A DNA stretch of 64,000 bases from Microdochium bolleyi (GCA_001566295.1 KQ964255.1:124001-188000); one strand, 5' to 3'. Positions 40,444-52,632 are shown, counted from the stretch's first letter. Numbers and translations: made by a program. Notes: generated by a model not told the origin, from the letters alone.

Positions 40444-42522
40444 CTACTGGCCGCCGGTGGTGCCAGCTCGGGTGGAAGTGTCGTCCTTCTTGTTGGCGCC
40501 ACTGGCCACCCCGGCATAGCTCGTGCTCCAGATGCTCGCAGCTGTGCCGACACCAGAGGTCCTCTTGCGTGCCCTAATCGTGCTGTCGCGGTCCCCATCT
40601 TCGTCCATGGCGAAGACGAACTCACCATCTTCTTCACCAATCGGAGTCGTGTAGCGTGCGCTGGAGTTGATGGAGGAGCTGCTCACGTGCCTTTCGCCCG
40701 AGCGACTGTTGGAGGGACGCGCAAGGTGCGAGTGAGGGTGGAGCCTTGGCGATTCTCCGCCGGCGCCGTCGATCCGCGTACGTTGCAGTTGCTGAGACAG
40801 AGCTCCGATGCCCTCGGTACTGCCAGAACGACCATTGTGGAGATGGCTCATCGACGAGCTCAGGCTGGACTGTCTAAGTGGACTGCCGACATGTCCAAAG
40901 GCGCCCGCACTAGCCGCCGCAGCCTGCCGTCTCGCCTCCGGGTCCTCAATCGATCGGTGGAAAGAAGAGGGGCCCCATCGGCCAGGACTTGAAGCCAAGG
41001 GGCTTCCAAATTTCAAGGCAGAACCTTCCCCAACTGGTGTATTCAGTCCAGTGAGCGCAGGAGACCGACTGTTAGCCTCGTCTTCTGCAGCTTTGGACCC
41101 ACGGCGAGCCTTCTCGGCGGGCGTGAGGAGATCCCTCAGGTTGTCAGGAACGTAGTCCTCCTCCAGGAACGAGAAGTCGGACTCCCAGTCTCGGTCGATG
41201 TTGGAGCGGGGAGCAGAACTGCTCAGAAGCTTCGGCTTGGCAAAGCGGCTTGAGTGCATTGGGCGCTTGCCGAAGTACTCGTCAGGTGTCTGATTCGGCG
41301 GGGACGACGGCGTGATTGTGGAAATGATCCGGTCACCGCCACCAAAGGCGGAGTGGTGCAAAAGTGTCAGAGCATCTGAGGTCCGACCGTCTCTCTGCGC
41401 GGAAAGTGAAGGCGAGGGCGACTCGATGCCGAACTGAGAGGGCACGGAGGAGGGGAACGGGCCAGCTGGGTGTCGCGCAGCATGGGAGACTCCATTGGAG
41501 TCAAATGACGCTGGGAGCGGAGCGTCCAGGACCGAGAGCCCCTTGGCAGCAGCGAAAGGTGACAGCCCCATGCCGAATCTCGAAGCGTCGTCGTCTCTCG
41601 GCGAACCGTATTGCGAGTTCGCCTGCGCAAAAGGCGCATCGATGGTCGGCAGGCCATTATCGATCCCAGAGCCACCCTCAACGTCCTGGTAACCCTCGGT
41701 AGGGCCAGTCGGGTAGCCGTAGATGTCTGCATAGCTTGGGGTTGCATCCGCGCGGAGGAACGAGTGCGTCAGAGCGCTCTGGTTAGAAGAATTGTAGGCA
41801 GCAGGGTTGACTCGGTTGCCGAGGTGGAGCGCGGGTGCGATCGAGATGCCATTCTTTCCATAGTTGATGCGTCTGCCGTCGGCGAGAATGTGGGCATTGG
41901 CGCACTTAGGACCGAACTTGCAATTGCCCTGTGTCACGTAGCACGACAGTCAGCCTCCGCATTGAGAACCGGGAGCTGGGGCCGGCGTGTTGTGGAAACG
42001 GTGACACGCCCCGGCCGTCTCGTGCCAGTGGCACCGACGCACATGGCAAAGTGCGGGGTGGACCAGAAAGAAGAGACCGTGACGTTCGCCACTTCGTAGG
42101 CAGGGCCACGGCATCCGGGCAGTTGATGGGCTCGAAAGCTACGTGAAGTGACTGAACTGACCTTTGCGAAGTACTTGCACACGGTTTCTGCTGCACTGCC
42201 GAGATCGTGGCTGAATGGGCAGGCGGAGCCTGCTTGGCACGCACCCTGGCGGAAGAACTTGCACGGGACATGAGAAGTATCTGTGAGCAAATTGTTGTCT
42301 GGTCAGCGGGCTTGTCCCCGAGCGGAAAGATCCGATCAAGTCTGGCAACAGAGACGATATGCACCAGTCGACTGCAGCGGGAAGGGATCTTGGGTCAGAC
42401 TTACTGGGCGGACTGCGCGGGCCCTCGAAGCGGCCGCCTGACGAAGTCGTGGCGGCGGGGTTGTTGGCCTCACCGGCAGCAATCTTGACGCTGCCGGAGC
42501 GGCCGTGCCGGTACTCGGCCAT
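40444..42522 (-). CDS. CCCH zinc-finger protein with two tandem fingers (Lee1-like)
   Basis: Three exons, 42522-42405, 42280-42162 and 41928-40444, 573 aa. After a short N-terminus (MAEYRHGRSGSVK) come two tandem CCCH fingers, each C-x7-C-x5-C-x3-H: CKFFRQGACQAGSACPFSH and CKYFAKGNCKFGPKCANAH. These are followed by ILADGRRINYGKNG, a pairing like yeast Lee1 and related fungal proteins. CCCH fingers usually bind single-stranded RNA, so a role in mRNA regulation is likely but not shown. The remainder is Ser/Pro-rich and probably disordered, with a short acidic motif FSFLEEDYVPDNLRDLLTP and a terminal segment EDGEFVFAMDEDG. The second intron (42161-41929) splits the second finger between FAK and GNC. 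It is convergent with the phosphomannose isomerase gene, 274 bp apart. Confidence 0.88.
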
Positions 42523-45500
42523 GGTGGTGGGCGGAGGCGACGTCAAACCGAGGCTGCTGCTCGAGATGGTAGCAGCAGCAGCGCGGTCGGGATGGCGGCG
42601 GTATGAGGAGAGGAGGGAAGAAGAGTGAGGGGCGGCTCCGGCCCGCGATGTCAGTAGCGCAGGCATTTGGCGTGAGCGCCGAGAACAACTGAGCAGGGGG
42701 ACACAGGTGCAGGTGCCAGTGCTTATCGGGCGGTGCGATAAGCGTCGATGGGGCAGCGGCCGGCAGTGGCTGCCAATTCGTTTCCGGCGGGGGACTTCGC
42801 TGGACACCCGAGTTACAGGCTGGCTGTGGTGTACTGTCCCGTACCGAAAGCTGTGCTCGAGAGGAATTCCTGGGCGATTCGATGCAGGACTCTGTCGCGG
42901 TTGAGATGGTTACAGACGACGGTTGCAGGATTCGACCATGGCGGATGCCGAAAGGCCTGGTCTATTCTTAACATGTTCGTTCCTGCAGTTGCGAGGTCGA
43001 CCGAGATGTCAGGTGTGCGGCTCGTCGGGCCCCTGCAAGACCATGCTTGCCCCAGCTTGTGTCGATGAAGGGGTGGTCCGTGGATGGTGGTGTAGGCAGG
43101 GGGCCCCCACGAAGCCTCTTGAGGACGTGGCCGGCATCCGCAGCTCGCATGGCGCAGCACGAGAAGGGCAACGACGTCTATCATGTGCCTTGATGGACAG
43201 CACCGGCGAGGCGGCGCTAGGAGACCGTGATGCCGCGTGCCCGTCTCGCGGGCTCTGGTGTGTGGAGCTGGCTGTCAAGTGACCACCCTTGTCCACGAGC
43301 AGTCACTCTGGCTTTGTCATGACGTACAGTATTGTGCCGTCTGCTTACCCAAGGTAAACATGGTCCAAACCGGTGAACGGGCAGAGACATGCACAGTCTC
43401 CAAGTTGGAGCGCAGCTGTGGGGTTGAGACAGCATGGAGGACGGGGCCTGGCATATACGAACAAGTCATGATACACCTCGGCCGTAGGTGAGTTGCCGGG
43501 TTGCTGCCTGGCAAGCTGCTGCAACGATAAGGGCGAATGTCAGCCACAACAACACGCAATGCACCACCGCCATCTGGCTTACAGATCACGCCACTCATTC
43601 CACTGAAGGGAGGGATGGTCCCTCGGCTATCGCCCATCATCTCCAGTCTCCAACCCATCCCAGCATACCGCCGCACGCTGCCCACAATCCTGCATGGGTA
43701 CCCCGGTCGCAGCCTCTCCCACAATCACGCAGCCTGTACAGAACAGGACATACGACGTCGGTTTGAGGAGGCTTACATTCGATTCGATTGTCGACACCGA
43801 CTTTGGAACATGGAAATTGATTCAAAAGTCCCGTGGACCAGATGGGCAGCCTCACTCACCTGGTGCCGGTTCAGTATCACACATTTTCGCATGACCACTA
43901 CTTTCGCTCATCTATCCGTTCTCTGACACCACGACTTGATATCATAGAGTGTCCCCGAGCACGCCTTATTGTCTGTGTTTTCATGCTCAACGACCTCTGC
44001 GCACTAGATTCTCACGATGTTCCCTTCCGCCTAGTGACAGGCAGCACTAATCACGAAGTCTGGACATACGGTAGCCTTGTCGGAAAGAGCACCTTGGATT
44101 GGACGAGAATCCTGTCATGCCGTGATAATGTCGTCATACGTCATCTGAGATGTCAACAGCTCGTTCTCAGATCAGACCACAGACGCAGGCTATCAAGCAG
44201 CCGCACATGCCGCAGTCTCCCGCGAGTCTTGGCATATTTAGCGAAGTGTCACGCGGGCAGAACTGTGTCCCCCCAGACCAGCAATCAACAAGGCACACGT
44301 ACGCGTACGTAGCCGCATCCTCCACCCTTGCCGATGATAGAGCTATAGCTTAAGGATGGTCTCGACGCCCATGCCATCTGAAAATATCTTCTACATAAGC
44401 AACGTCGTCTTGTGTCTGTTTGTCGGTGGGCTATTCAGGAGTACTCATTAAATGATAGCTATTTTTACGAGAGCTTGCACACAGAGAACGCGACCTGCAT
44501 CAGGGCACCGGAAAAGAAAGGTGTATCACTGCCTCCGAGACCCGTCTTCGTGACTGCTGTTCGCCTCTTCAGACACGTGCCCAGGATGCATTCAAGCTAT
44601 CGAATAGCTGCTTGGTCTTCAGAAGCAGCCAATCGTCGATCGAACATCACCTCCATTAACATCACCGTGTCATGTGCAACGTGTTTCGCACCACCGGTTC
44701 TCTGATCCTCCGAGCCTGCCTCTTGGCACAGCGGAACGGGTAGGAATTCCAGAATACTACTCGGAGCTTTGTGGCGTTTCGAGTGTGTGTCGGTGGATTT
44801 TGCACCCGAGCTAGGTGGGAGTACCACGTGCAGTTTTAGCATAATTTCCAATGCGCTCAAGTAAGATTGTATTGAACGTGCACACTCATATGGCTGACGT
44901 GACTGCGTGCGCAAAAGTGTCATGGGACAGTTCTCAATCAGGGTGAGTTGCCTACTCATCTTTCGTAGGACGTGGGATTCCCTTTGAGCTTTCCAGCTTA
45001 TGTATGGGAAGAGGATATAACCAACGACCAAGGCGCAGAACGAATTTGTCGCTAATACGCTGGGGAAAGCATATAATAAATAGCCTCCATACCATCTCTG
45101 ATTTGGTGAATGACACAGTTCTACAGCCCAAATACAGCGAATCTTGAAAATAAGGTCGTCTCTCGTGATAAACCTCAATATACACCAACGTGCTGACTCA
45201 TCAATGCAGCGTCGCTATGACGAGCCCCGGTTAGCGCCCCGCATTCGCTGCGGCATCCGCACAGGCAGGGTCTCGTATCGTACCTACGTCATCTTTGTGC
45301 TTGCCAATGTTTGGGGGCTCTCGGGTGTATTTGGGAAGGTGTACACGCAGGTCATGCATCCAGAATGACCAAGACAAAGCTCCGAAACAGGAACTGATAA
45401 CGCAGAGACCTCTCCTGTCGGTCGTATCGCGGCTTTGAATAGATGCTCTGATAGAAGGTGACGGCGTGTAACGACCGTTTGCCTGGTCCACCTCCACGTT

Positions 45501-46020
45501 GCATCGTGGCCACCCTCTCGGCGGCTGCCGAGCAGGGAGTCCCAGTGCTCAGTACCGACGACCAAGATCATGGCAATTGCGCAGTCCCTACCTTAAGGTA
45601 CGATATCTTCCTCCCGAGATTCAGGGAACAGATTTTTGTGATCTATGGGTCAAAGGCAGTGGCGCCTGCAGACCGGGAAGGAACGGGCATCTGGGGTCGC
45701 TCCTGCCCTGCCTGTTCCCCAAACACAGCACGCTTGACTGCATGCAGCCGGGTCGATGCCTGGGGCTTCCACTCCTACCTGCGCCCAACCCCGCCAGCCA
45801 CATGCAAGTGATCCCCCAGGCCAATCTCGAGGCGAGGCTCACTCCAATGTTCCTACATCCTCAGCTCTCCAACAACAGTCCAGCCTCGCCCATCGACCGA
45901 ATCTGCACAACCTCGCGACAATCAATTGGCCACCTTGCATCTCGTCTTCAAGCCCGCCTGCTCGTCTGCCCGCCATCGCCAGAGATCACGAACAGCCGCG
46001 CAACGACCCCGACGCCTACC
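42523..46020. other. 3.5-kb gene-free interval
   Basis: The longest stretch without a supportable gene. Many short open frames occur, the largest (44597-45178, minus, 193 codons) lacking any family signature. GC falls toward 43.9-45.1 kb. It may be a long 5' regulatory or leader region of the gene starting at 46021, or harbour a non-coding RNA. No tandem or terminal repeats were noticed. Confidence 0.45.
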
Positions 46021-47290
46021 ATGTCGCAATCGCAAACCGGGCCGATGCTCATCAACATCCCGCCTCCGGGCTCAAATCCAGACACTCCTAGTGACATGCC
46101 GTAAGCCCTCACTGCGTTGGCCCTTCTCATGTGCTGTTGCCCAGTTCTAACAATTGCCGCCCCGGCTGCGCCCTCCCAGTGGCACTCCCACCAGCACCAC
46201 CACTTCGCTCTCGGCCATCTCAACAACCGCCATCAAGGACGGCCACCGCGGCCATGCACACCCACTCCAGTACTTTGGCGGTCGCGGCCACCAGCACAAC
46301 CCCTCCACAAACAGCCTCGAGGCCGAGCGCGCCGATCGCATCAGCCGCCTCGCCGGTCTTGAGCGCGTCTCGACCTTACGCCCAGGGCATCATCAGGCCG
46401 GCAGCGGCCCGAACCAGCAGACCACGCCGACTTCAACAGGCTTCCCTCAAGGCCCCCACGGTGGCGCCCCTGCCTACTTCGACTCCAATGGCCAGCCAAC
46501 CGCGGCCAACAAGATGAGCACCGTCGGCTCCGCATCGGCCACGGCCAGCGTTGGTGGTCGGACGACAACCGAGGGCGGCGACTACCATTCCGAGCGGGAC
46601 ACCAACACCGAGGTCGACGACGACTACCTGAGCAACCCGTCCAACTACCGCGCTATGGATATTGACTCAGTCGCCGGCGCCATTGACCAGGACGAGGAAA
46701 TGACAAACCGCTCCGTCGGTGGATACGAGGACCATATGAGCGACGATGGTACCGCCAGCCTCGTCGGCTTTGGCGAGGGCGCGAACAGCACCGTCAGCGG
46801 GCCGATATATCAGCGCCGGCCCTTGCCGGGGCAAACTTCTGCAGCATCGGGCACCGCGTGGGGACTGGAGAGAAGTGGTTCGGGCTTGAGCGAGGCTGCG
46901 GTGCTACGCCATCGCGAGCTGCGTGAGAATCAGGTTGCGAGCTACGAGTCCTCACTTACCGGACCGAACGCCACAGATAGGCGTGAGGCCAGGTATAATG
47001 ATGGGATCACAATGGACACCGGTGGTCATCACCACCGTCGTCACGGTTCCACGAACGACGACAACTATGCCGAAACTAATTCACAGGGCCCGATCCCCGT
47101 GCTGCCGGGCCAGCCACGGACAAGCGCGCTACGCGAAGGTGTTGGAGGTCCTGCGAGCCGGGAGAGCGCCGCTGAGCGACTGATCCGCGAACGTCTGGAT
47201 GGCGGCGAGAGCGAAGTTGGTGCGCATGCTTTGAGCACACCACCGAGAGGCAGCGAGAAGAAGCTTGGGGAGTTTTATTTTGAGAACTAA
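46021..47290 (+). CDS. low-complexity fungal protein of unknown function
   Basis: Two exons, 46021-46100 and 46180-47290, 396 aa; donor GTAAGC and acceptor CCTCCCAG join CC to T as Pro, giving DMPGTPTSTTTS. Not recognised as a named family. Visible features: N-terminus SQTGPMLINIPPPGSNPDTP; a Ser/Thr-rich segment; a possible helix SLEAERADRISRLAGLERVS (about residues 80-100); an acidic central region with EVDDDYLSN and MDIDSVAGAIDQDEEM; His-rich patch HHHRRHG; and a C-terminal KKLGEFYFEN. It is mostly predicted disordered with several short possibly conserved motifs, suggesting a scaffold or regulatory protein. Confidence in the gene is higher than in any role. Confidence 0.72.
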
Positions 47291-47688
47291 CTGCTGGTCC
47301 TGATGCCTCGCGTCTGCGACGGGAGACGTCCTCTGACTACGGCGGAAGTCACACTCCACACCCCGTGCAAAGTTTCGCAGCTCGTGTGCGAGTGCGAAGC
47401 TTGAAGGGCTATCGTAGCCATGGCCACAGCGGACGCAACAAGCTACAGGTGTTCCAATGTCTGGGCGGTGTCTTTGAAGTTCCCGTCTATATTTCATCAT
47501 CACTCTCTATGTGGTAGTAAATGGTTTTCTGATAAATCCCAATGACGGGTGATGCAAGCTCTGTCCCACAATGCAATGACCCTGACTAATGCAGTACAAA
47601 AAAGCAAATAGAAAAACAACATGTGCTCTGAATACCAACGACGAGAAACTGTGCAGGCGACAAATACTCCTGGCGGTCGCTTTGTGAA
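47291..47688. other. convergent 3' intergenic region
   Basis: About 0.4 kb between two 3' ends, AT-rich in 47480-47640 as expected for UTRs and poly(A) signals. No gene seen. Confidence 0.45.
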
Positions 47689-49800
47689 CTACAACTTGGC
47701 CTTCTCGGTCTTGGTCTTGAACAGCACGTCCGAGTTGGGGTACGGGTCGATGGTGATGTCGTTGAGGGGGTTGACCTGGCTGGCACGGTGGAACAGGTCC
47801 TCGTAGACCTTGCCGTCCTCGCGGCCGAGCGACGAGTCGAGCTGCCAGTCGGGGAACTTCCACGCGTCGACGAGGCGGACGGCGTGGGGGCGGATCTCAT
47901 CGAGCAGGGCGAGCGTGCGCTTGGTGCGGGCGAGCTGGATCTGGCGCACTGTGGTGGCGCCCGAGGTGAAGAACTCGGAGGCGTGCTGGGAGAGGTGGGT
48001 GAGGGCGAAGAGCTGGAAGAGCTTGTGCAGGAGGGCCACCGTCTCCGGGTCCAGCGAGGACGTGGTCTCCGGGGACTGCAGGGCCTCGTAGAAGTTCTTG
48101 ACGACCATGTACTGCGCGTACGCGGTCGAGAGGCGCCAGAAGTCGATGAGGAGCGAGTTCCACGACTGCTTCTCCTCGTCGCGGTGGCGGAGCGCCTCAA
48201 AGGTGAGGAACGCCACGCGCCAGCCGAAGGCGTCGACGAGGTCCTGGTCGTTGTCGAGCACGTCGAACGCCGCGCCAAAGTCCTGCCGGCGCTTGAAGTT
48301 CTTGAACGTCTTGGCGATGCCGTCGTTGTCGGGCGCCTTGCCGGCGAGCACGAGGCGCGCCGACTTGAGCAGGTACCGGGCGACCTGCTGCGTGAGCATG
48401 TAGTTGTCGCCCTCCCAGGTGACGGTGGGGAGGTAGTCGGCGTACCAGGAGCCGATGCCGGAGAAGGCGCTGTAGCCGTGGCCGCCGCAGGCACGGCGGC
48501 AGACCTCGAGACCCTCGGCGGCGGTGGTGGAGGAGAAGGACTTGAGCGCGCACGACACGGCGTGCAGGTCCGCGAGCATGTCGCTGCCCGCGTTGATCTC
48601 CTCGGGGCCGGGGCTACGCTTGGAGGAGGCCGACTTGTCCGAGATGGCGGCGCCGGCCTGGGCCATGCGCTTCTGGTTGGCGTTGTAGAGGTTGATCATG
48701 CTGCGGCCGGTGAAGTGCATGGCGTATGACGCGGCCAGAAGCGGGAGGATGCGGAACTGGACCATGGTGTAGTCGAGGACCTGGTTCTCGCCCGCGGGGG
48801 CGCCCTTGGGGGTGTCACGGTCCTGGAACTGCCGGCGGACGGCGCAGTAGCGGGTAGCGATGGTGACACCGCGGGCAAGGGTGGAGCCGGACTGGAAGAC
48901 GATGCCGGAGCGGATGTAGGTCATAGTGCCGTAAACGAGGGCGGGGTTGGAAGGCCGGATGTACTTGGAGGTGTTGGGGTCGACGCTGGAGAAGCGGCCG
49001 AGCAGGCTGATGTGGGGGATCTTGTGCTGGTTGAAGAGCAGGAAGCCGTTGTCCATGGTGTTGTAGCCGAACTTGGGGCCGATGTCACCGACGTGGATGT
49101 TGTCGAGGGGCTCGTGGGTCTTGAGGTCGCGGATCTGGACGACGAAGGGGTGGGGACCGTACGTCTTGCCGGCGATGATGAGCTGGGCGACGACGACGGC
49201 GTGGTTGGCGGCCTTGCCGAGGGAGCCGATCCACCACTTGGAGGCCGTGAGGTGCGGCGAGTGGAGGGTGAAGGTCTTGTCTTGGGGGTTCCAGGTGGCG
49301 GTGGTCTCGAGGCCGCGGACGTTTGAGCCGTGGCCGAGCTCTGTCTGGGCGTAGCAGCCGATGATCTCGTAGTTGCGGGCCGGCTCGAGGAAACGCTTCT
49401 TCTGCTCCGGGGTGGACTGCTCCTCGAGGGTCTTGAGGAACATGGAGGCGTGGAGGCCGTAGGGGGTGGGCTCGCTGATGAGGTCGTTGGCCATGGTGTA
49501 GTCGTCGTCGGACCACGAGTGCTTGACGCTGAGGCGGCGCAGGGCCTTTGCGCGGGCGAGGGCGGCCTCGAAGCGGTCGGTGCGGCCGCGGAAGTAGTTC
49601 TGGGACTTGTCAAAGGTAGGGTCGGCCTGGAGGATGGCGAGGATCTTTGCCTTGCGGGCGAGGACCTCGTCGGTGAACATGAAGCTGGCGAGCTGGTCGA
49701 TGTTGAGGGCCGACTTTGCGCGCTCCTGCTTCAGCAGCTCGGAGCCCTGGGGGCCCGAGGGCGTCAGGGCCTTGACCCAGTCGGGATTGGGACGGGGCAT
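47689..49800 (-). CDS. peroxisomal acyl-CoA oxidase
   Basis: Intronless, 703 aa from MPRPNPDWVKAL at 49800; the in-frame upstream extension looks non-coding. It catalyses the first step of peroxisomal fatty-acid beta-oxidation, acyl-CoA to trans-2-enoyl-CoA with H2O2 production. Order: N-terminal helical acyl-CoA oxidase domain, then the middle domain with GCYAQTELGHGSNVRGLETTAT and the substrate/FAD segment KWWIGSLGKAANHAVV. The C-terminal helical domains have RACGGHGYSAFSGIGSWYAD and TWEGDNYMLTQQVAR, which carries the catalytic Glu. The C-terminal tripeptide AKL is a type 1 peroxisome targeting signal. Length is typical. The promoter side is shared with no close gene. Confidence 0.96.
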   Translation of the reverse strand: MPRPNPDWVKALTPSGPQGSELLKQERAKSALNIDQLASFMFTDEVLARKAKILAILQADPTFDKSQNYFRGRTDRFEAALARAKALRRLSVKHSWSDDDYTMANDLISEPTPYGLHASMFLKTLEEQSTPEQKKRFLEPARNYEIIGCYAQTELGHGSNVRGLETTATWNPQDKTFTLHSPHLTASKWWIGSLGKAANHAVVVAQLIIAGKTYGPHPFVVQIRDLKTHEPLDNIHVGDIGPKFGYNTMDNGFLLFNQHKIPHISLLGRFSSVDPNTSKYIRPSNPALVYGTMTYIRSGIVFQSGSTLARGVTIATRYCAVRRQFQDRDTPKGAPAGENQVLDYTMVQFRILPLLAASYAMHFTGRSMINLYNANQKRMAQAGAAISDKSASSKRSPGPEEINAGSDMLADLHAVSCALKSFSSTTAAEGLEVCRRACGGHGYSAFSGIGSWYADYLPTVTWEGDNYMLTQQVARYLLKSARLVLAGKAPDNDGIAKTFKNFKRRQDFGAAFDVLDNDQDLVDAFGWRVAFLTFEALRHRDEEKQSWNSLLIDFWRLSTAYAQYMVVKNFYEALQSPETTSSLDPETVALLHKLFQLFALTHLSQHASEFFTSGATTVRQIQLARTKRTLALLDEIRPHAVRLVDAWKFPDWQLDSSLGREDGKVYEDLFHRASQVNPLNDITIDPYPNSDVLFKTKTEKAKL

Positions 49801-51096
49801 GGCGGCAGTGGGATGTGATTGTGTGGTGAGGATGGGTAGGGAAGGGTGGTGATGGGATGGGAAGGACAAGGACGAAGGAAGGAGAGAAGGCAGGCCGGCG
49901 CAGGTGTCGACACGTCATGGAGATGTTAAGGGACAGGACCGGCAAAAGGGCGAGGCAGCGGCAGTGCCGGGCAGCACGTGTGCCGAGGTCGAGCCCGTGG
50001 CGCAGTGGGGACGCTCCATTCCGCACTGCGCGACGGGGCACAACCACAGCGCAGTGCTCCGTGGTCTAACGTGTCACGGCCTAGTCCGAGTGCGACGACT
50101 GCGGAGGGCCCAGGACAACCCGCAATCTCCACGCCCCGGGCGGCCGCGAGACTTCTTCCAGCGGCCATGTCCGGAGCCGGCCCACACGGCTGGGTCTGGA
50201 GGCTATCGATTACGCCCAGATCTCATCAAAGGGTTGCACCCGGCCCAGGGGTCCCAGGGCGTTGCAGCGGCCCATCTGATTGGCAGTCGCCGGCGACATC
50301 GGCGCTTCACCAGTCCAGAGATCACTTCTACCTTGAGAAGACTTGACAGTCAGGCTGCAAGGTGCTCCAACGCAGACCACCAGGCGACGGAGCCGAAAGA
50401 AACTACGACGAGTCTAGCCACGGGTTGGACTCAAAACGGACTGGTGTGGTTTTGACAAGAATTCCCTTCTCATACCTCTCCCGGACCCAGCACGAGACAA
50501 AAAACACCAGACAATAACTATAATTGTACACGAAACGTCTGCAGCATATCAGTATATCTGAACAGATGATCGAAAACGCCCAACAAACCAAATAGATAAC
50601 GTCATAGCCCATCACGGGCGGTCTTCCCTGGAAGCATCAGCCCGCTTCATCCACTGACATGATTGCGCAAATTCATCCTTGCGGCGCAGCTGAAGCGGAC
50701 GAACTTGGGTCCTTCATGACTTGGACATGCGTGAGAGCTACACGACGAACCCAACGCATTCTGATGCCGAGGGCAGCCCTGCTCTTGATGTGTCTCGAAG
50801 CCACGATGTCGCTGGGGAATCAACCACCGTCTTCCTCCTCAGTCAATCACAACCACGATGGTCCTTTGCTTCCTCCAAGTGGTCCGTGCTCACTCACACG
50901 CATGTCATCCTTCCCTTCTGCCTGGGCGTGCAAGGCTGCCGCTATATGCTCCTTCTTCTCCTCGTCTTACCCCTCCTTCTCATGAATCCCGTCTGCATTG
51001 TCTTGCCAGCAGTCATCAAAAGGTCCTCGAGTTCATCAAAATCGACGCCTTTCCATCAGAACTTCCCACCTCTTTTTCTTCTTCAACATCACCACC
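49801..51096. other. intergenic region between acyl-CoA oxidase and F-box gene
   Basis: About 1.3 kb holding two divergent promoters. Small open frames lack family features. A pyrimidine-rich leader (about 50945-51095) precedes the F-box gene ATG. Confidence 0.45.
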
Positions 51097-52632
51097 ATGT
51101 GTCCTCCCGGAGTCGACCAGACCACCCGCCGCCCCCCTCGGTGGACCATCATGGCACTAGAGGCGGAGCAAGTCCAGAAGCTGCCGGACTACAACTCCCC
51201 GTGGAACTTCATTGCGGCGAGGAAGACGCTCGATGCGTGGCGGAGGTTGTACCGCGTGTCCGCTCAGCCGGGCAATTCACCCCTCCCAGCACCAGAGATG
51301 ATCAGCACAGAGATAACGACAAACAAGAACGACCCTGCCATCCTCGGTAATGCACTCACAGCCAACATCCCGAAAGTAGCCACAATCGCCAATACCGCCA
51401 AGCCTTGCCGTTCCTCAGCATCAACCAAGCGCCTGAGCCGCCTGGAATCCCTCCCCGCCGATCTTTTCTCCTTGACAACCTCCTACCTCATCGAGGATGC
51501 CGGTGGCCCGTCCGCCCTGGCAGCCCTGGCACTTACATCGCAGCATCTCTTCCAGCACGTCCTCTACCATCTCCACCATCGATTCATTTCTCTCACCATG
51601 TCTCGCGCAGCAGCGCAGTCGCAGTCAGGCATCTGGGCCGGCCAGCCTCTAATATGCACAAGCTCGTGGCTGACTAATCTCCCCGAGCACGTCTACGCGA
51701 AATACCTCCCCATGCTGCGCACACGCTGGGAGGAATGGAGCGCGCGCGCCGAGCACGTGCGGGCCACCGGCTTCTGGTTCTGGCAACTGCCCGGGGTCAA
51801 CCCCGTGCGGCGGTGGAACGGCGGTGCGCTGATGTCGTGGCACGATCTGGAGGAGGGCAAGGGGAAAGACCCGGTGGCACTGTTCACAGCGGCGTTTGCG
51901 ACGTTTCGGGAAGGCGAGGTGCGCGAGGGGAGGATCAGTGAAGGCATGGCGGCGATGCTGAGCCGGGCGGTGGTCCTGGCGTCGCGGAGCCCGTTCGAGT
52001 CGGTCAGGGACGCTGCGGTCGGTGGTGACGTCTGGTTTCTGAGAAACCTGGACACCAAGGAGTATGTCCGCTTCCAAGTCCTCGATGCAGCATCGCAGCA
52101 ACGGAGTGACCCGGAAGTCCAGCTCCCCCTCACCCCAGACAGCAATGACGCGTCTCACCAAGACGACGACGGAGCTGGGAAGGACGAGGATGTCAACCAG
52201 GGAGAGGGCGTCTGCATCGATGCGCACGCACCCCCTCTTCCAACCCGTTCCGTATCTAAATTTCTCGCTGTGGACGCGAACCACGCCTGGCTCACCCCAG
52301 ACTTCGTCATCATGGCACAGATCGGCTGGTATGGCAATCACACATCCCCCGCCAGCGCGGACTTGTCCTGGGCGTCCAACAGCGCGGCTCGCGAGGCTTG
52401 GGCTGGTCACCGGCTGGACATTGTCGAGAAGCTCGAGACTCATCACGGGCCACGAGCGCCTCCAGAGGGAAGTCGCCCGCCTGAAACCGGGGCGGAACCT
52501 ATCAACAGCAACGGCGAGAACAAAGCACAACCCAAGTGGAAGGACGTTACAGAGACAGTGCTGGCGAAAGCGACCGCGCTCAGGGCGGACATGGTCCACC
52601 GCAAAGTCTGGACTGAAACGAAGGCATGCTGA
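51097..52632 (+). CDS. F-box-like protein
   Basis: Intronless, 511 aa from the ATG at 51097 (CACCACCATG context); the frame is open further upstream but through untranslated-looking, pyrimidine-rich sequence. An F-box-like helix pair lies at about 115-160 (LESLPADLFSLTTSYLIED then LAALALTSQHLF). The rest lacks a recognised repeat. It includes the Trp-rich segment FWFWQLPGVNPVRRWNGGAL, a Ser/Asp-rich acidic linker near 350-380 and a second conserved-looking block WLTPDFVIMAQIGWYGN. The probable role is an SCF adaptor; the target is unknown. It does not share the Cys module of the 30.4-33.9 kb pair. Convergent with the small Dabb gene (93 bp). Confidence 0.72.
   Translation: MCPPGVDQTTRRPPRWTIMALEAEQVQKLPDYNSPWNFIAARKTLDAWRRLYRVSAQPGNSPLPAPEMISTEITTNKNDPAILGNALTANIPKVATIANTAKPCRSSASTKRLSRLESLPADLFSLTTSYLIEDAGGPSALAALALTSQHLFQHVLYHLHHRFISLTMSRAAAQSQSGIWAGQPLICTSSWLTNLPEHVYAKYLPMLRTRWEEWSARAEHVRATGFWFWQLPGVNPVRRWNGGALMSWHDLEEGKGKDPVALFTAAFATFREGEVREGRISEGMAAMLSRAVVLASRSPFESVRDAAVGGDVWFLRNLDTKEYVRFQVLDAASQQRSDPEVQLPLTPDSNDASHQDDDGAGKDEDVNQGEGVCIDAHAPPLPTRSVSKFLAVDANHAWLTPDFVIMAQIGWYGNHTSPASADLSWASNSAAREAWAGHRLDIVEKLETHHGPRAPPEGSRPPETGAEPINSNGENKAQPKWKDVTETVLAKATALRADMVHRKVWTETKAC

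Noticed and set aside
44597..45178. 193-codon minus-strand open frame with one hydrophobic stretch
   Set aside because: No recognised motif, low-GC surroundings and no supporting splice structure; could be a decayed gene but not supportable.
47788..48729. 313-codon plus-strand open frame
   Set aside because: Antisense shadow of the acyl-CoA oxidase, rich in Glu/Val/Gly/Arg from codon bias.
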